From the NCBI GenBank assembly GCA_950022655.1, contig OX465583.1, positions 14,035,298 to 14,099,297 of the forward strand: a stretch of DNA of 64,000 nucleotides, given 5' to 3'. The notes under the pieces were generated by a model, which searched no databases, was not told the DNA's origin, and worked only from the letters and a program-made list of their open reading frames with translations. The DNA comes from Alentia gelatinosa (Eukaryota; Annelida; Polychaeta; Phyllodocida; Polynoidae). The position numbers and the translations under genes were made by a program. Below, piece after piece: positions 33,519 through 45,138 of this stretch; position 1 is the first letter of the stretch, and each line of letters starts with the position of its first letter.

Positions 33519-33984
33519 TTCAGGAAATACTATTGACTGTTCCACTCTGAAGGCAATCTATAGAAACTTTCATACTCTATAGAGTCCTGAATCCCTGTGT
33601 CATCGGAGCAGCTCTGCAGGTCCCTGCCCGGGCATTTCTGTGTGGTAGAGTGATGCCAACGAGAGGTGATCTACGATGGATCCGTGCGAGCTATACAGGC
33701 GTGTCCTATTTTGACTGATTATTTGCGTAGTCACCCGAAATTGAGCGGGAAAAAGAAGCCACCAAATTTGAACAGCGTTCAGCGACCGCGGGCAGTGTTG
33801 GATGTCGTCTGCCAGGAGTACATGCCCGGAATCAGCGCGCCCTGAACTTAGCGCATGCGCAGACATCTGTGATCTCGTGAGAGGTGAGAGGCTGTGAACT
33901 CCACTCTCCCAGCATAGATCCTGCACTCTATTTCCTGTGCCAGTTTGTACCTCTGCACTAACCTGCCTGTTTTAGAGCGTATAC

Positions 33985-34435
33985 ATTACCTAAAGGTTAG
34001 AGTGGCTACACATAGACTTTCAGTGTGCTTCCAGAAAACTATCCCTTCACTATCAGAGCGTTATTCACTGTGATAGGGGGAAAGGATCCGGGTGCCAGTG
34101 TCTCAGGGTTTTAGAGGCATGCTCAGCTGACCATGCCCAGTCACTTGAGACCGAAATACCTGATTGACCCACTGGTGCTTGATATATTTGGATCCTACTG
34201 AGGCAGTTGCAGAAATTGCAAGTTGACTAGGTGCAACTGGGTTACAGAAAGCTTTGAGGTAGTGACAATGGCATTGAAGGTCTTACCTCTACCGCTTTCA
34301 CGACCACAGTAAAGAGAGTTCGCGGGTTACAGAAAACTATCCATAGACCCAATGTAATCCAAACCTTTTAATTGTTATTCATTCACAATTGTACGCTCAT
34401 GTATCAATAATGAACATTCTATTTGCTCCTAGCGG
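33985..34435 (-). repeat. Interspersed repeat family A, copy 3
   Basis: Reverse-complement copy upstream of the receptor gene, ending ATTTGCTCCTAG at 34429. A segment of about 60 bp (near 34255-34320, GTAGTGACAATGGCATTGAA) is not found in the other copies. Confidence 0.75.
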
Positions 34436-34824
34436 ACAGAATCTGTCCAAAACGCCAGCTTTTCAAATATGCCAAATTCTGAAGAGATTGTGGAGTATTT
34501 TGTGTTTTACTTGTAAATAGAGATGCATATATTCATATGGTAAATAATAGACACTCATTTCTGTTATTTGTTATGTCAAAAGAGACATAGTCTTAGGCAT
34601 TAATTGATTCAGTGGAAAGAACCTCATGTGTTGCAGGGTTTTGTTTATCAATATAACACATGTGTTCATTCGAAGGGGCAGTCTAATCAACTGTGGATTC
34701 ACATTATAAAGCGATTTAGAGTTGAGAAAGAAAAGCTGGATTGTTTGTGAAGCTCATTTTAGAATCACAGTAATTCACAACTCATAGTATATGAGTTGTT
34801 TGAGTTTCATTACTTTTGACAGTT

Positions 34825-35042
34825 AAAAAGGGGGTGTTCCACTGGACCGACGGTAGCCGATTCCATAGCCAGAAAATCGCCGATTATTATCGGATGCCCT
34901 AGAATTTCTCAAATCTTTGAAAATTGTCATTTATTAAACTATTATCATCAGAATTAAATGAATTACAATACGTGAGCTTCCTCTTAAGGGACCAGGAATA
35001 ATTAATCGGGTGAGAAATCGGCCTGGTGGATTCACCCCTTTA
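34825..35042. mobile_element. MITE with AAAGGGGGTGTTCCACTGGA ends
   Basis: Left AAAAGGGGGTGTTCCACTGG and right mirror CCTGGTGGATTCACCCCTTTA. 218 bp; the termini follow the same AAGG..TCCAC pattern as family D. Confidence 0.55.
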
Positions 35043-36649
35043 CCCTGTTTTGAATCTGACATGTTGTGTGTGAATTTTTCTCGTTTCCCGCGGTTGGGTC
35101 AGAAAAAAGCTTACACTGCATCGTCAACCCCACATTGAATCCGAAATGTTGGCTGGATCCCTGTGTCTTTAGTGGATACCTGGGGAACGAGCGTTTGGTT
35201 GAGGCAGAGATTAGTAAACGCTAGCGCTGCGAAAGATCTACTGGGAGAGTGTGTAAACCATATAGTGTTCATGCAATATTAACTGGTTACAAAAGGTACT
35301 GTGAAAAATAAATGTGATTTTGATTGATGTGAGGTATGAAGGTCAACCGTACATATTGAATACTTCCTGGAGCCGACAATGCAGACTGGATATAATTACA
35401 TATCTGATGGACTATTGTACAATATGTTTGGCTAACATACTAGAGTAATATAATACATTATATGAAATAATCCATGTGTTATTTTCAGTCTCACCAAATC
35501 CATAAGATCATTAATCAATTATCAGCTAACTCACTCCATAAATGGAGGCCTGGGAAATGAAATCGTTTGTGCCGATCGGTATGACGATATCCTGATATTA
35601 ATCCGGGATTGCTACCGACGAGAAGTGTTGTAGAGCAGATTTCATGATATCGCGATTTCCCAAGCATGAAAGGGGGTGCAGACGAGCCTAGTGTTTGTAA
35701 TCAATACATCTGATGCTTCATCCAATATGCAAGTCACTAATGTAAATATCATCTACTTACGTATTCTTACGTATTTTCATCAAAATGCGAACCCCTTAAT
35801 TGACAACAAGTATCAGTCGCTTCTAACCCCAAACAGGAATGATCCATTGTTCAAGCACCATACTTCATTATGTATACAGTCATGCGGCTCCTTCGCTGTC
35901 AATATTTTCATACTCATGTAATTTGATCTTGTCCAACAATATTGATCTGGTCTTCTATTTACTTCTCATACGGGTCCCAAGCAGCATGAATTATAGACCA
36001 CAAGTTCACAATTTAGATTTGGAATTCTTTTCGGTCCTTCAGAAATTTCAAAGAAAATTTAGATTTGGATAGGATTTGGTCGTGCAGCGGTGGGTGTTGG
36101 ATATATGGATTGTCTCTTTCATCTCACAAATTCATAATTTAACCGAAATATGCATGATTATTTGATGGTATGTAGGTAGGGCAATGTTGGTGTCCCTTGT
36201 TATGATTTATTATCACGTTCAAAATAGACTTTGTTCAGCATCTAAATTGCTTTTTTATTCTATTTTTATTTTCTATTTTCAGTATTTTTTTCCAAAGATT
36301 GTGTTATACATATGCTTTCCCTTGTAGCAAACATGTGACTACCCCTCGTAGTTTACATGTGTCAATCCCACATATTTGAAATATGAGATCACCCATGAAA
36401 TATTTCTTAGTATTTCAGTTCAAATTGTAGCTAAGTTTTCAATACGATGAGAACATCAAATTACATATAATTATTGTATTGGTTATTAATCATTGAACTG
36501 TTATTCGATATAGATTCCGTGATTACCTTGCTCTTATTCTATGAGCTTGCTCTCTTTCTTTTTTTTAATTTAGTTTTAATAAGAACATCACAATCACACT
36601 TACATTGCATGATGATTAACACGACGGAGGCCTTACGCTATTGGATTTA
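35043..36649. other. Intergenic, no gene seen
   Basis: AT-rich. Short frames only; nothing recognised. Confidence 0.45.
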
Positions 36650-36840
36650 TCTCACCCCTGGTACAAGCTTCGCCATAGAAATAACATTAGGAAAAAATAC
36701 TCAACGATCACCCCCGTAAAGTGACGATACTACGCCACGGCCGTGGCGTAGTGAATTTGAGATGACATCATATGGATTCGCTAGGTATATTCGAGCTGTT
36801 CTGATATTCTGATACTATCTAACATGGGTGAGATAAATCC
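36650..36840. repeat. MITE with TTTATCTCACCC ends and central palindrome
   Basis: GGATTTATCTCACCC at the left and GGGTGAGATAAATCC at the right form a perfect terminal inverted repeat. The interior has the palindrome ACTACGCCACGGCCGTGGCGTAGT less one base, and the same CGTAAAGTGACGATACTACG occurs at 39756. Confidence 0.6.
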
Positions 36841-38147
36841 AGAACCGCACTTGATTCGTAAAATAGTCAATATTCCACTCGTTTGGATGTGCCATAATCG
36901 TCACTCGGCTTCGCCTCGATGACGATGCAGGCATATCCAAACTCGTGGAGTATTGTCTATTCATACGATTCTCGATGCAGTTCTATATAATTATTCAACG
37001 TTTTGCAAATGATATCTATAAGTTAGCACAACGGTTGTCATCCATAGCGCTCCATGTGAATTTTCCTCGGATATATCACCCTCACTACCTGGTGCAGTGA
37101 CTGCGTGGGAAGTCCATCCGTGCCATTGAGTGCGGACCTCCACTTAGGAGGACAGGGACTGTTGGGTTTGGCAGGGTGGACGGAGGTCTCATTCAGGAGT
37201 AGGGTTGATTAAATCGATCCTCAGGGCGCCGCGCACACACCGGAGAATGGTTTGACCAACACTGCAGATCCTTGTCGAGGCTATCGTTACCTTGCATAAT
37301 GTGATGTTGACAGTGACCTCTGTTGGGTGAATGCAGTGGCGTTCAGCGGTAAATAATAATAACAATGAAACAATCGAAATTCTTGTAATAGAATCACATC
37401 AGTCGTTACAGAACTATCCATATAGTAAGAGAAAGGAAAATCGTTGATGTTTGAGGAATTTGAATTTCATGTGTTGAACTTATAAACTTTACTTAAATAT
37501 TTCTGTCCGAGCCTGAGTGGGGAGTGTGCGCAATATAGGACAAGGCAAAATACTGCTATAAACCCCAAGGGGACGAGACTATCGCCGCAATGGCGTCTGT
37601 TTATCGTATAGGCAGCACTTAGCTACCTGTAGATACAAGTTACTATAGTTACTTATCGAATGCCCACAGAGTATAATGATGTATCTTTTATTTATTGAGA
37701 AAAAAATGGTGTACATCTATTCATTTTTTTCACATAAACATAACGTTTGTGATGATGACACATACACATGAATATATTTTTAAACAATGCCTGAAGGCAT
37801 TCCTCGTTTCCTGGGTGGGAATGCCTGGAGGCATTCTTCGTCTCCTGCGTGGGAATGCCTCCAAGCATTGCTAGGACTGAAAGAGTTAAGTGGCTGATCC
37901 ACCTAACAGGTGCTCTGCCGGCGGGTTTTTACCCTCTAGCCAGGGTCGCCCGGCTGGCCAGCCGCCCCTAATTCTCTAAATTCTCTGTTCTGATCCACCA
38001 AATCCTCTATTTCTGGCTGCGCCGACAACCACAAGGCGCACACAAGGCACTCAGCGAGCACCCAGCGAGTGGATCCACCAAGCGTTGAAGCCGGCCAGCA
38101 CCTGCGAGGCAATTAACAAGCAGCGGGTATACTGGTGGACATCGGCC
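36841..38147. other. Intergenic, minor repeats
   Basis: 36845-36970 resembles 40480-40600 (CGTAAAATAG..ATACTCCACT..GGAGTATTGTC), a small repeat with inverted ends. Palindromes at 37780-37890. No gene. Confidence 0.45.
37780..37890. repeat. Cluster of AATGCCT..AGGCATT palindromes
   Basis: Three palindromic motifs (AATGCCTGAAGGCATT, AATGCCTGGAGGCATT, AATGCCTCCAAGCATT) spaced about 40 bp, followed by AAAGAGTTAA. Probably the end of another TTAA-family MITE; the other end was not found. Confidence 0.55.
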
Positions 38148-38850
38148 GCACTAACATGCAATCTGAGTTCCCCACTCATCCGATAGAGGGTGTGCAAAAT
38201 GCGCGTCCATACACTACGCCGCTAATGCCCCAGTCACACTGGCGTAAAATTTGGCGTTTCTTCTACGCCTTTGAATTGGTGGGGACCACGTATTAGCTAC
38301 GGATTTGGAACATATCTGTTTGTTTTGCTTTATGCCCCAGTCACACTGGCGTCAAAACTGGCGTTTTCCCGTGTACGCACGTCTACGTTCTTCTACGCAT
38401 TTTGAAATATACAAATGCGCGGTGATGCGCGGGAAAACGCGGAGATGCGTAAACGAAAGTCGGAATGCCCCGAAAAACGCCACAATGCCACGCCGCACTA
38501 ACATGCAATCTGAGTTCCCCACTCATCCGATAGAGGGCGTGCAGAATGTGCGTCCATACACTACGCCGCTAATGCCCCAGTCACACTGGCGTAAAATTTG
38601 GCGTTTCTTCTACGCCTTTGAATTGGTGGGGACCACGTATTAGCTACGGATTTGGAACATATCTGTTTGTTTTGCTTTATGCCCCAGTCACACTGGCGTC
38701 AAAAACGGCGTTTTCCCGTGTACACACGTCTACGTTCTTCTACGCATTTTGAAATTTACAAATGCGCGGCAATGCGCGGGAAAACGCGGAGATGCGTAAA
38801 TGAAAGTCGGAATGCGCCGAAAACGCCACAATACGTACAAAATCGTAAAG
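38148..38850 (+). repeat. Tandem repeat of about 344 bp (two copies)
   Basis: GCCGCACTAACATGCAATCT recurs at 38148 and about 38492, and CAGTCACACTGGCGTAAAAT likewise; the copies differ by a few bases. Each unit also holds two GCCCCAGTCACACTGGCGT motifs and many TACGC/GCGTA strings, reminiscent of MITE interiors. Open frames here (38305-38643, 38652-38906) are the same repeat translated twice. Confidence 0.75.
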
Positions 38851-39237
38851 AAGCGTTGATAAACGTTGAGAAGCATACTACAACGCAAGCACGCTCAAAT
38901 AAATAAGCTTTAATTTGAATCATTTCCCATGATACATTGAATAATCAAACCAGAACCCTCATATGAGCTCTCCTCGGACCTCATACTCTCTATGGCGTAG
39001 AAGATAAAACGGCCCCAGTTATCACACAACATCTGGGCGATAGAGGTCCTTCAATAGGGGTTCCGGTGCAAGTAGTGTGTCATGACATGCATTAAGTATG
39101 AGCTATGAAGCAGGCGTGATAACTCTCAGCTGATTACCTGCACTGAGCTCATTAGAGCAGTACTATCGAGCAGCTCAATGAGAGGACCGGGTAATTTCCT
39201 CATGAAATAAACAGACGTTTTCGACGGAGTGTGATTT

Positions 39238-39622
39238 ATTAGAGCGTGCTCCCATGCTCTATATATAGGCGTTTCCTGTAGGTTAGATTGATCAGATATA
39301 GACTTCCAGCGTAGTGTAAAATAACTATCCCTTCACTATCTGCGCACTATTCACTGTGATATTGGGAAAGGAGCAGGGTGCCAGTATTTCAGTGTGAAGC
39401 GTGCCTCACTATCCATGACCAATCACTCAAGACCGAAATGCCTCAAGACCCTCTGGTGCTTGATATATTTGGATCCTAAACTCAGGCAGTTGCAGAAATG
39501 GCAAGTTGACTAGGTGCAAGTGGTTTACAGAAACGACCATATGTAACGCAAACCTTTTGATTATTATTTATTTATAATTGCACGCTCATTCATCAATGAT
39601 GAACATACCATTTGCTCCTAGT
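39238..39622 (-). repeat. Interspersed repeat family A, copy 4
   Basis: Begins TTATTAGAGCGTGCTCCCAT and ends CATTTGCTCCTAG. Full-length, about 385 bp, same inner landmarks as the other copies. Confidence 0.75.
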
Positions 39623-39951
39623 TGTAGCAGAACCGCTTAAAACCCACAGTACGCTAGTGAAACATGTTTACCTTATATGGATGTCCTCTCTACCATATTT
39701 TTGTCGATGAAAAATGTTGCACGAGCTCGCAGAGATATACGCAACGGTCACGCACGTAAAGTGACGATACTACGCCATGGTCATGGCGAATTCATGGGAG
39801 ATGACGTCATAAGTTAGCTTTAAGCGATTACTAAGAGCAACAACCGAATAATAGAAAAAAAAACATAATCAAATTCTTCGTGTGTAATGAAAACCCCGAA
39901 TCTAAGGCTATCTAGCAATTACTACAAATAATGTTTTGTAAACCCCTCTCT

Positions 39952-40151
39952 CTAAGCGTCAGATCCACTAAGGCGACCAAGCGATTGCGCCTGCGATCCA
40001 CGCGACTGTGTGAATCCCATGCGATGGTATTCAATATATTAACTATTGTTGCAAGGCATTTGCATGTCCATGCGAACGCCTGTAAACGCCTGTGAACGTC
40101 TTCGAACCCAAATTCGCATAGAAAATCGCCTTAGTGGATCTGGCGCTTTAG
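39952..40151. mobile_element. MITE with CGTCAGATCCACTAAGGCGA ends
   Basis: Left TAAGCGTCAGATCCACTAAG and right mirror CTTAGTGGATCTGGCGCTTTA, about 25 bp with one or two differences. 200 bp, no coding capacity. Confidence 0.65.
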
Positions 40152-40595
40152 ATCCATACCATCCCTGTCCCCAACCTTTAATTTCTTAAATTCTCCTGTA
40201 AGAAGCCACTTCTCCCCTACCTAGCACTAGCCGGTTGCTTAGTTGTAAATAAGAGCGTAAACATGTTTCTGTGAATGCACACCAGCACGCTCCAAATTTG
40301 TTTAACAGAATTTGGACTTGAATATAAAAAAAGAAAAAAGTACCTTACCAATCAGCGGCCATGATGTGAGAAAGCAGACAAAACATCAACATAGAGATTT
40401 ATAAGTAATTTCAGTAATTCAAATTATTCTGATATTGAGATGCTATTCTAATGTCATTGAAAGGGGTAAGATGAATCCAGGACCATACTCGAATCGTAAA
40501 ATAGATAATACTCCACTTGGTTTGATTCGCCTTCAATAGGTTTCGCCTTAATGACGATTGCAGCGCATCCATACTCCTGGAGTATTGTCCATCTA

Positions 40596-41073
40596 CAGTA
40601 AAACCCCGCTTAAGGGGACAGTCTCCGTTTCGAGCAACCCCTTAAGCGGGGTGTCCCCTTAAGCGGGGTGACCCCTTAAGCGGGGTTTTCAGTCCGCCGA
40701 TGGTTAGGCTATGTAGTATATCATATCTTCATACAGTTGATACTATGGCATAGAGAGACTGTTATGACCACACAAACACCCCATAGATGCCTACCTGACG
40801 CCTAAGGAGCATACAAAGGCTGTTGCCTAGTGTCTAATTGTCTAGACACGAGTCTATCCAACGAATACACACACCATAAACTTAGAATCAAGATAACCTG
40901 GAGTGTTATTCCGCTACTGTCCCCTTAAGTGGGGTGGCCCCTTAAGCGAGGTGGCCCCCTTAAGCGAGTTTAAATAAGCTCTTAATAGAGGGGAAAATTT
41001 CCGTTCCGACCAAATTGTCCCCTTGAGCGGGATGTGCCCTTAAGCGGGGTGTCCCAGAAGCGGGGTTTTACTG
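40596..41073. mobile_element. Tigger/pogo-like MITE (478 bp)
   Basis: Terminal inverted repeats begin CAGTAAAACCCCGCTTAAG, flanked by TA on both sides (40594-40595, 41074-41075). CAGT starts with TA target duplication are typical of the pogo/Tigger branch of Tc1/mariner. Many sub-terminal copies of CCCCTTAAGCGGGGTG suggest repeated transposase-binding sites. No transposase ORF. Confidence 0.75.
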
Positions 41074-41699
41074 TATATATGATTCTCGATCCAGTTCTAC
41101 ATAGATATTGGTGACACTGCATATATGACCGTTGGTCAGATATCCTTATCTAGGCCAACATTGTGCGTTGCTGCCACAGTGATCCCTCTATACCCGACCT
41201 TGGATCACCAGTGAATCGCACAGCGCACCGAATAAGATTGACAACATCAATGACTTGCAGATGCCTCTAATCGTGTCACTCTATGGTGATAGCGCTCACA
41301 GTAGGGGAAATGAATGTCATTGTGTTTGCCCAGGAACAGGGTTTGTGTCCCCTGCCTGTCACATTGAGCCGTGTATATAGGGAGGGTGTTGTGGCTGCCG
41401 GAGCACGGTCAAATCGTCACTCCTAAAGGGCACAGAGGGATTGCTAGTTCTGCCATTATCCGCTAGGAAATTGTAGCGCCACTGTAGTCGGGGGACAACC
41501 ACTATCATCTGCTGTTGTAATCTTTAGATAATCGTGAAATTAAGCTAAAACCCCTCTAAGACCATTTTTAATCGAATCCGTTGAAACTGGACCCGCCAGC
41601 TGGTGTTTTGTTTGGGATCGGGGGCAAAATGGCTGTCCCCCATAACACGATAGCTATGTGCCCTATATATTTCAAATTTACACTGCCATATATTTGGAT

Positions 41700-42070
41700 G
41701 AGGGACAGATAGTAGATTCATTATTGATGAATGAGCGTGGGGTTATGAATGAAAAATAATTAAAAGGATTGTGTTATATTCAGTACAAGAGGCATTTTCT
41801 GTAACCCACTTGCACTCAGTCAATTTGCCTCTACAACAAGCTGTCTCGGATCCTATTATATCAAGTACCAGTGGGTTAATGAGGTATCTCTAGTGATTGG
41901 TCATAGTCAGCTTGGCAGGCCTCTAAGACCCCGTTGCTCCTTTCACAATATCACAATGAATAGCACACAGATATTAAAGGGATACGTTTTTGCAGCAGGC
42001 TGGAAGTTTATACGACCACTCCAACCTTGGGGCACTGTATATAGCAATGCAATGAGCATGCTCTAACAAA
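41700..42070 (+). repeat. Interspersed repeat family A, copy 5
   Basis: Plus orientation, with AATTAAAAGGATTGTGTTAT and GAGCATGCTCTAACAAACAA. Slightly shortened internally. Confidence 0.7.
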
Positions 42071-42329
42071 CAACTAAAAAGGATTTCCCTCTGTCCCCCC
42101 TTTGGTATTAGATGTGGCCTGCTGGGGTAAAGACTGTATATATAATGTATATTATGTAGATAGCAGACTGTATATATATGTTGATAAAAAAATACAGAAT
42201 ATTGCCGGGTGTATTTTCTCAACCACAGAAGACCATGGTCTATCACGGAATAAGCCCGTTTCCATTGGCCGACGTAAATGACACCGATTATATTAGTTTC
42301 CCTCCAAGTCTCTCGGTGGTGTCACCGAG

Positions 42330-42740
42330 CATTTATTATCCATCGAATACAAAACTCCCATTGAAAATGTATGGGGACTCAGTAAACCACGACCCATTGT
42401 ATAAAACCTGTCAGATACCATAACTGTGGTATACGGATTGAAACCTGTGGTATACGGCCTAAAAACCATGGTATACGGGAAAAATAGTCCCTTTTGCTAT
42501 AGAGCAAAGAAATAGTCCCTATTGTTATATCCATTAATATGGCAATTACTGGGTTTAATTTATTCAAAAAGATGGATAATAAATACAACAAACGATGGTT
42601 TTGCGGACAGGCAGGTCTGTAAACCACTCGCGGTCGACCTCGTAATACACTCACTAGCGCTCGTGTATTACTACGCGTCAACCTCTCGTGGTTTATGGCC
42701 GCCTGTCCACAAAACCATCGATTATTGTCTATATATACGT
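42330..42740. repeat. Repeat family G, copy 1
   Basis: TTATTATCCATCGAATACAA with the GTATGGGGACTCAGTAAACC end, internal TGTGGTATACGGATTGAAAC-type repeats, then ACAAACGATGGTTTTGCGGA and its mirror CCGCCTGTCCACAAAACCAT. Matches, inverted, 61300-61640. Its terminal GGGGACTCAGTAAACC is the sequence fused to the duplicated receptor exon 2. Confidence 0.6.
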
Positions 42741-43102
42741 CGGTGTCAAATAATCGACGAGGGGGGCATTGTATGGACTGTTCCCACCAGCAGTGGCTCA
42801 AGCTCTCAGCTACGTATACAAACCCACATATTGATTTAATTATCACAGAATCACCTACGAATTCAGGTAGTCTGTGAGAAAATGATTCGGTGACCTTGTT
42901 GCATAATCTATGCAAAAGTAATTGGGGAACTTTCTATGCAAGTCTCGTTTCTATTTAAGCCCATAAGACAGCGACATCTATCACCGATTCTCACCGATCC
43001 GATCGACGATATTACTCAAGGATACCAAATATTCAATGATGTTAATTGCTGAATATAAATAATCAACTTAATAGAACAACAAGGAAATCTCGATGTATAC
43101 TA

Positions 43103-43104
<2 letters not shown>

Positions 43105-43184
<80 letters not shown>
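43105..43184. repeat. (TA)n microsatellite
   Basis: About 40 TA repeats, the longest in the window. Confidence 0.95.
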
Positions 43185-43188
<4 letters not shown>

Positions 43189-43406
43189 CTTTACAACAAT
43201 AAAAAGAATAATGCAAAGTTTGATACTCGTAACATCAGTCTTATTTAAGATATCGGAAAACTGTTTTCAGATTTATAATCGGGTATGTCTCCCGTATAGA
43301 TCGGTGTATGACATTTGTATTTTGGACGCGGGGATAAAATCGAGCTAATTAAATGGCCTACTCAAAATCGGGAACAGTCAGTGAAGCGCATACAGCGACA
43401 ATCTTA

Positions 43407-43861
43407 AAGGGGGGCGTCCACCAACCACGACAAGGCTACGACAATGGCTTTCCGACAAGGTCCACGACAGCTCTACAATTGGAAGTCTTGTCGTAGCCTT
43501 GTCTTGGTTCGTGGACCCCAGTTCCCGACAAGAGGCTACGACAAGGCCACGACAGGCTGCGACATGAAGCTTGTCGGGGGCCTGTCGGGGACCTTCCGAC
43601 AAGGCTACGACAATATCGAACATGTTCGATTTTTGCTACGACTGGACCTTTGTCGTGGAGTGTTGTGGTTTCCTCGATATCACTGTCGTGTGTCGGAACC
43701 ATTGGTGCCTTTTTTACGGCAACCAGCAACGTCTATGACACATCCCGACACCGCTGTCCCAACACTGCTCTTCTCACGACAAGGCTGCAACAAGGCACCG
43801 ATAGGAACTTTCATGTCGGCACTTGTCGCAGCCTTGTTGTGGTTGGTGTACGGCCCCCTTT
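43407..43861. mobile_element. MITE family D with GGGGCGTCCACCAACCACGA ends, copy 1
   Basis: The inverted termini (AAGGGGGGCGTCCACCAACC left; mirror on the right ending CCCCCTT) are flanked by TA. The interior consists largely of further copies of ACGACAAGGCTACGACAA in both orientations, so ORFs on both strands here are spurious. Confidence 0.7.
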
Positions 43862-44429
43862 AGTCTACAAGACAGCGACACGCCGATTCTTCCCGATCAC
43901 ACCTTTCCCCGACGGATACGTCAGGTCGGTCAGAATCGGTGAACTTTATATCGCTGTACGCACCTTACAGACCCAATTATATTCTTTGAAGTGCTTTACC
44001 GATCTGGCATCGGTATTAAAAACAGTCTATCTATGGTTCCCGACTGCAGATCGGTGCCGAATAATCGGCTAGTGGAAACTGGCTTTAAATAGGTCAACGC
44101 TCGTGATACGGATCGTCTGACTAAAATCCGCGAGACGACTCAGGAAATGCATAGAATTCGATCGGCATTGACACCGGCCTCAATGTCAGATCAGCTAGTT
44201 GACAACTCTGTTCTCAGATGGCACCACCTACAGTCAAACTGGAAAGGCAAATGGTCGCGTAAAAGCCTTTTTGGCTCCTCTCCGGCTGGACGGCCAATGT
44301 AGACCGGACTTGGAGTTCTTTCTGTTTCCTACCAAACTCGTTAGTAGTAATAGGAGTCGATATGGGCTTCTGTGTCTAAGCGGTCATTCATGGACTTCTT
44401 CTCCATTTCTCTCCAGAATCTGACCGCTT
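43862..44429. other. Intergenic, possible MITE remnants
   Basis: CAAGACAGCGACACGCCGAT near 43868 resembles 42965 (AAGACAGCGACATCTATCAC), and AATCGGCTAGTGGAAACTGG near 44063 is the inverse of a family F-like end. Overlapping remnants could not be resolved. No gene. Confidence 0.35.
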
Positions 44430-45138
44430 TTAACCCGAAAGAGGCGAACGATGCTTTGAGGAATTAACCACCCCAGTGCGGATGATACCATAAAGCATCA
44501 TCCAGCAGGGGGCGGATGATGCCTTAACCATTTAACTGCAGCATGATGCCTTCAGGCATTCCCCTTGGCTATGGCAGCATGATGCCTCCAGGCATTCCAC
44601 TGGCCACGGCAGGAAGATGCATTCCCCTTGGCTATGGCAGCATGATGCCTCCAGGCATTCCACTGGCTACGGCAGGAAGATGCCTCCAAGCATCATAGAA
44701 GCATCATTGACACTTATATACAAAATTAAATAAATACAAAAAATAATTGTTTGAATCAAAAGGGATTTTCACAATGTATAAGAGTGATATTGACCTTTGA
44801 TTTGGTATAACAAAATATCATTAGTTGCCAAGGTTAATTACTAAAATTGCATGACAAATCATGTGACATTGCAATTTCTCTGGGCCTGGGTGCTGCAGGG
44901 AAAGGGTTAAGGCATCATTTGTGGGTTATTCATGAAATTGTTTTTTTTTAATTTTAAAAAGGTCTAACATAATAATTTTGATTTTTAGATAATAGAAATA
45001 AAAATGCTGAGTATGACATTTACATCACCTTCGAATTCTGAGATCAGAGGACAATGCATCCGTCTAGTTATACACAGACACAAGTAGCCGTCCTGAAGAT
45101 TGTAGTTCTGCCATAGGCGGCGGTCCTTATAGGGTTAA
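44430..45138. mobile_element. Outer TTAA element carrying a nested TTAA element
   Basis: Left end TTAACCCGAAAGAGGCGAAC and right end CCTTATAGGGTTAA. The inner element (44524-44910) sits at a TTAA within it. The right flank of the inner element (GGCATCATTTGTGGGTTATTCATGAAATT, quoted in part) matches the segment after 8530, tying this element to the carrier at 3070-8829. Confidence 0.6.
44524..44910. mobile_element. Inner TTAA MITE (387 bp)
   Basis: Bounded by TTAA at 44524-44527 and 44907-44910, with GGTGCTGCAGGGAAAGGG next to the right TTAA. The interior is rich in ATGCCTCCAGGCAT palindromes and ends in an AT-rich half shared with 24905-25215. Confidence 0.65.

Noticed and set aside
33600..33926. 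108-residue minus-strand ORF upstream of receptor exon 1
   Set aside because: Not in a splice-compatible arrangement with exon 1 and no signal; could be 5' UTR or promoter DNA, but that cannot be shown.
38160..38850. CRISPR-like or LTR pair
   Set aside because: Two tandem units of 344 bp without spacers, and no LTR features; eukaryotic context.
43046..43348. 100-residue ORF with Ile/Tyr run
   Set aside because: Translation of the (TA)n microsatellite.
43378..44072. ORFs of 80-140 residues on both strands
   Set aside because: They are the inverted-repeat interior of a MITE and occur in both orientations.
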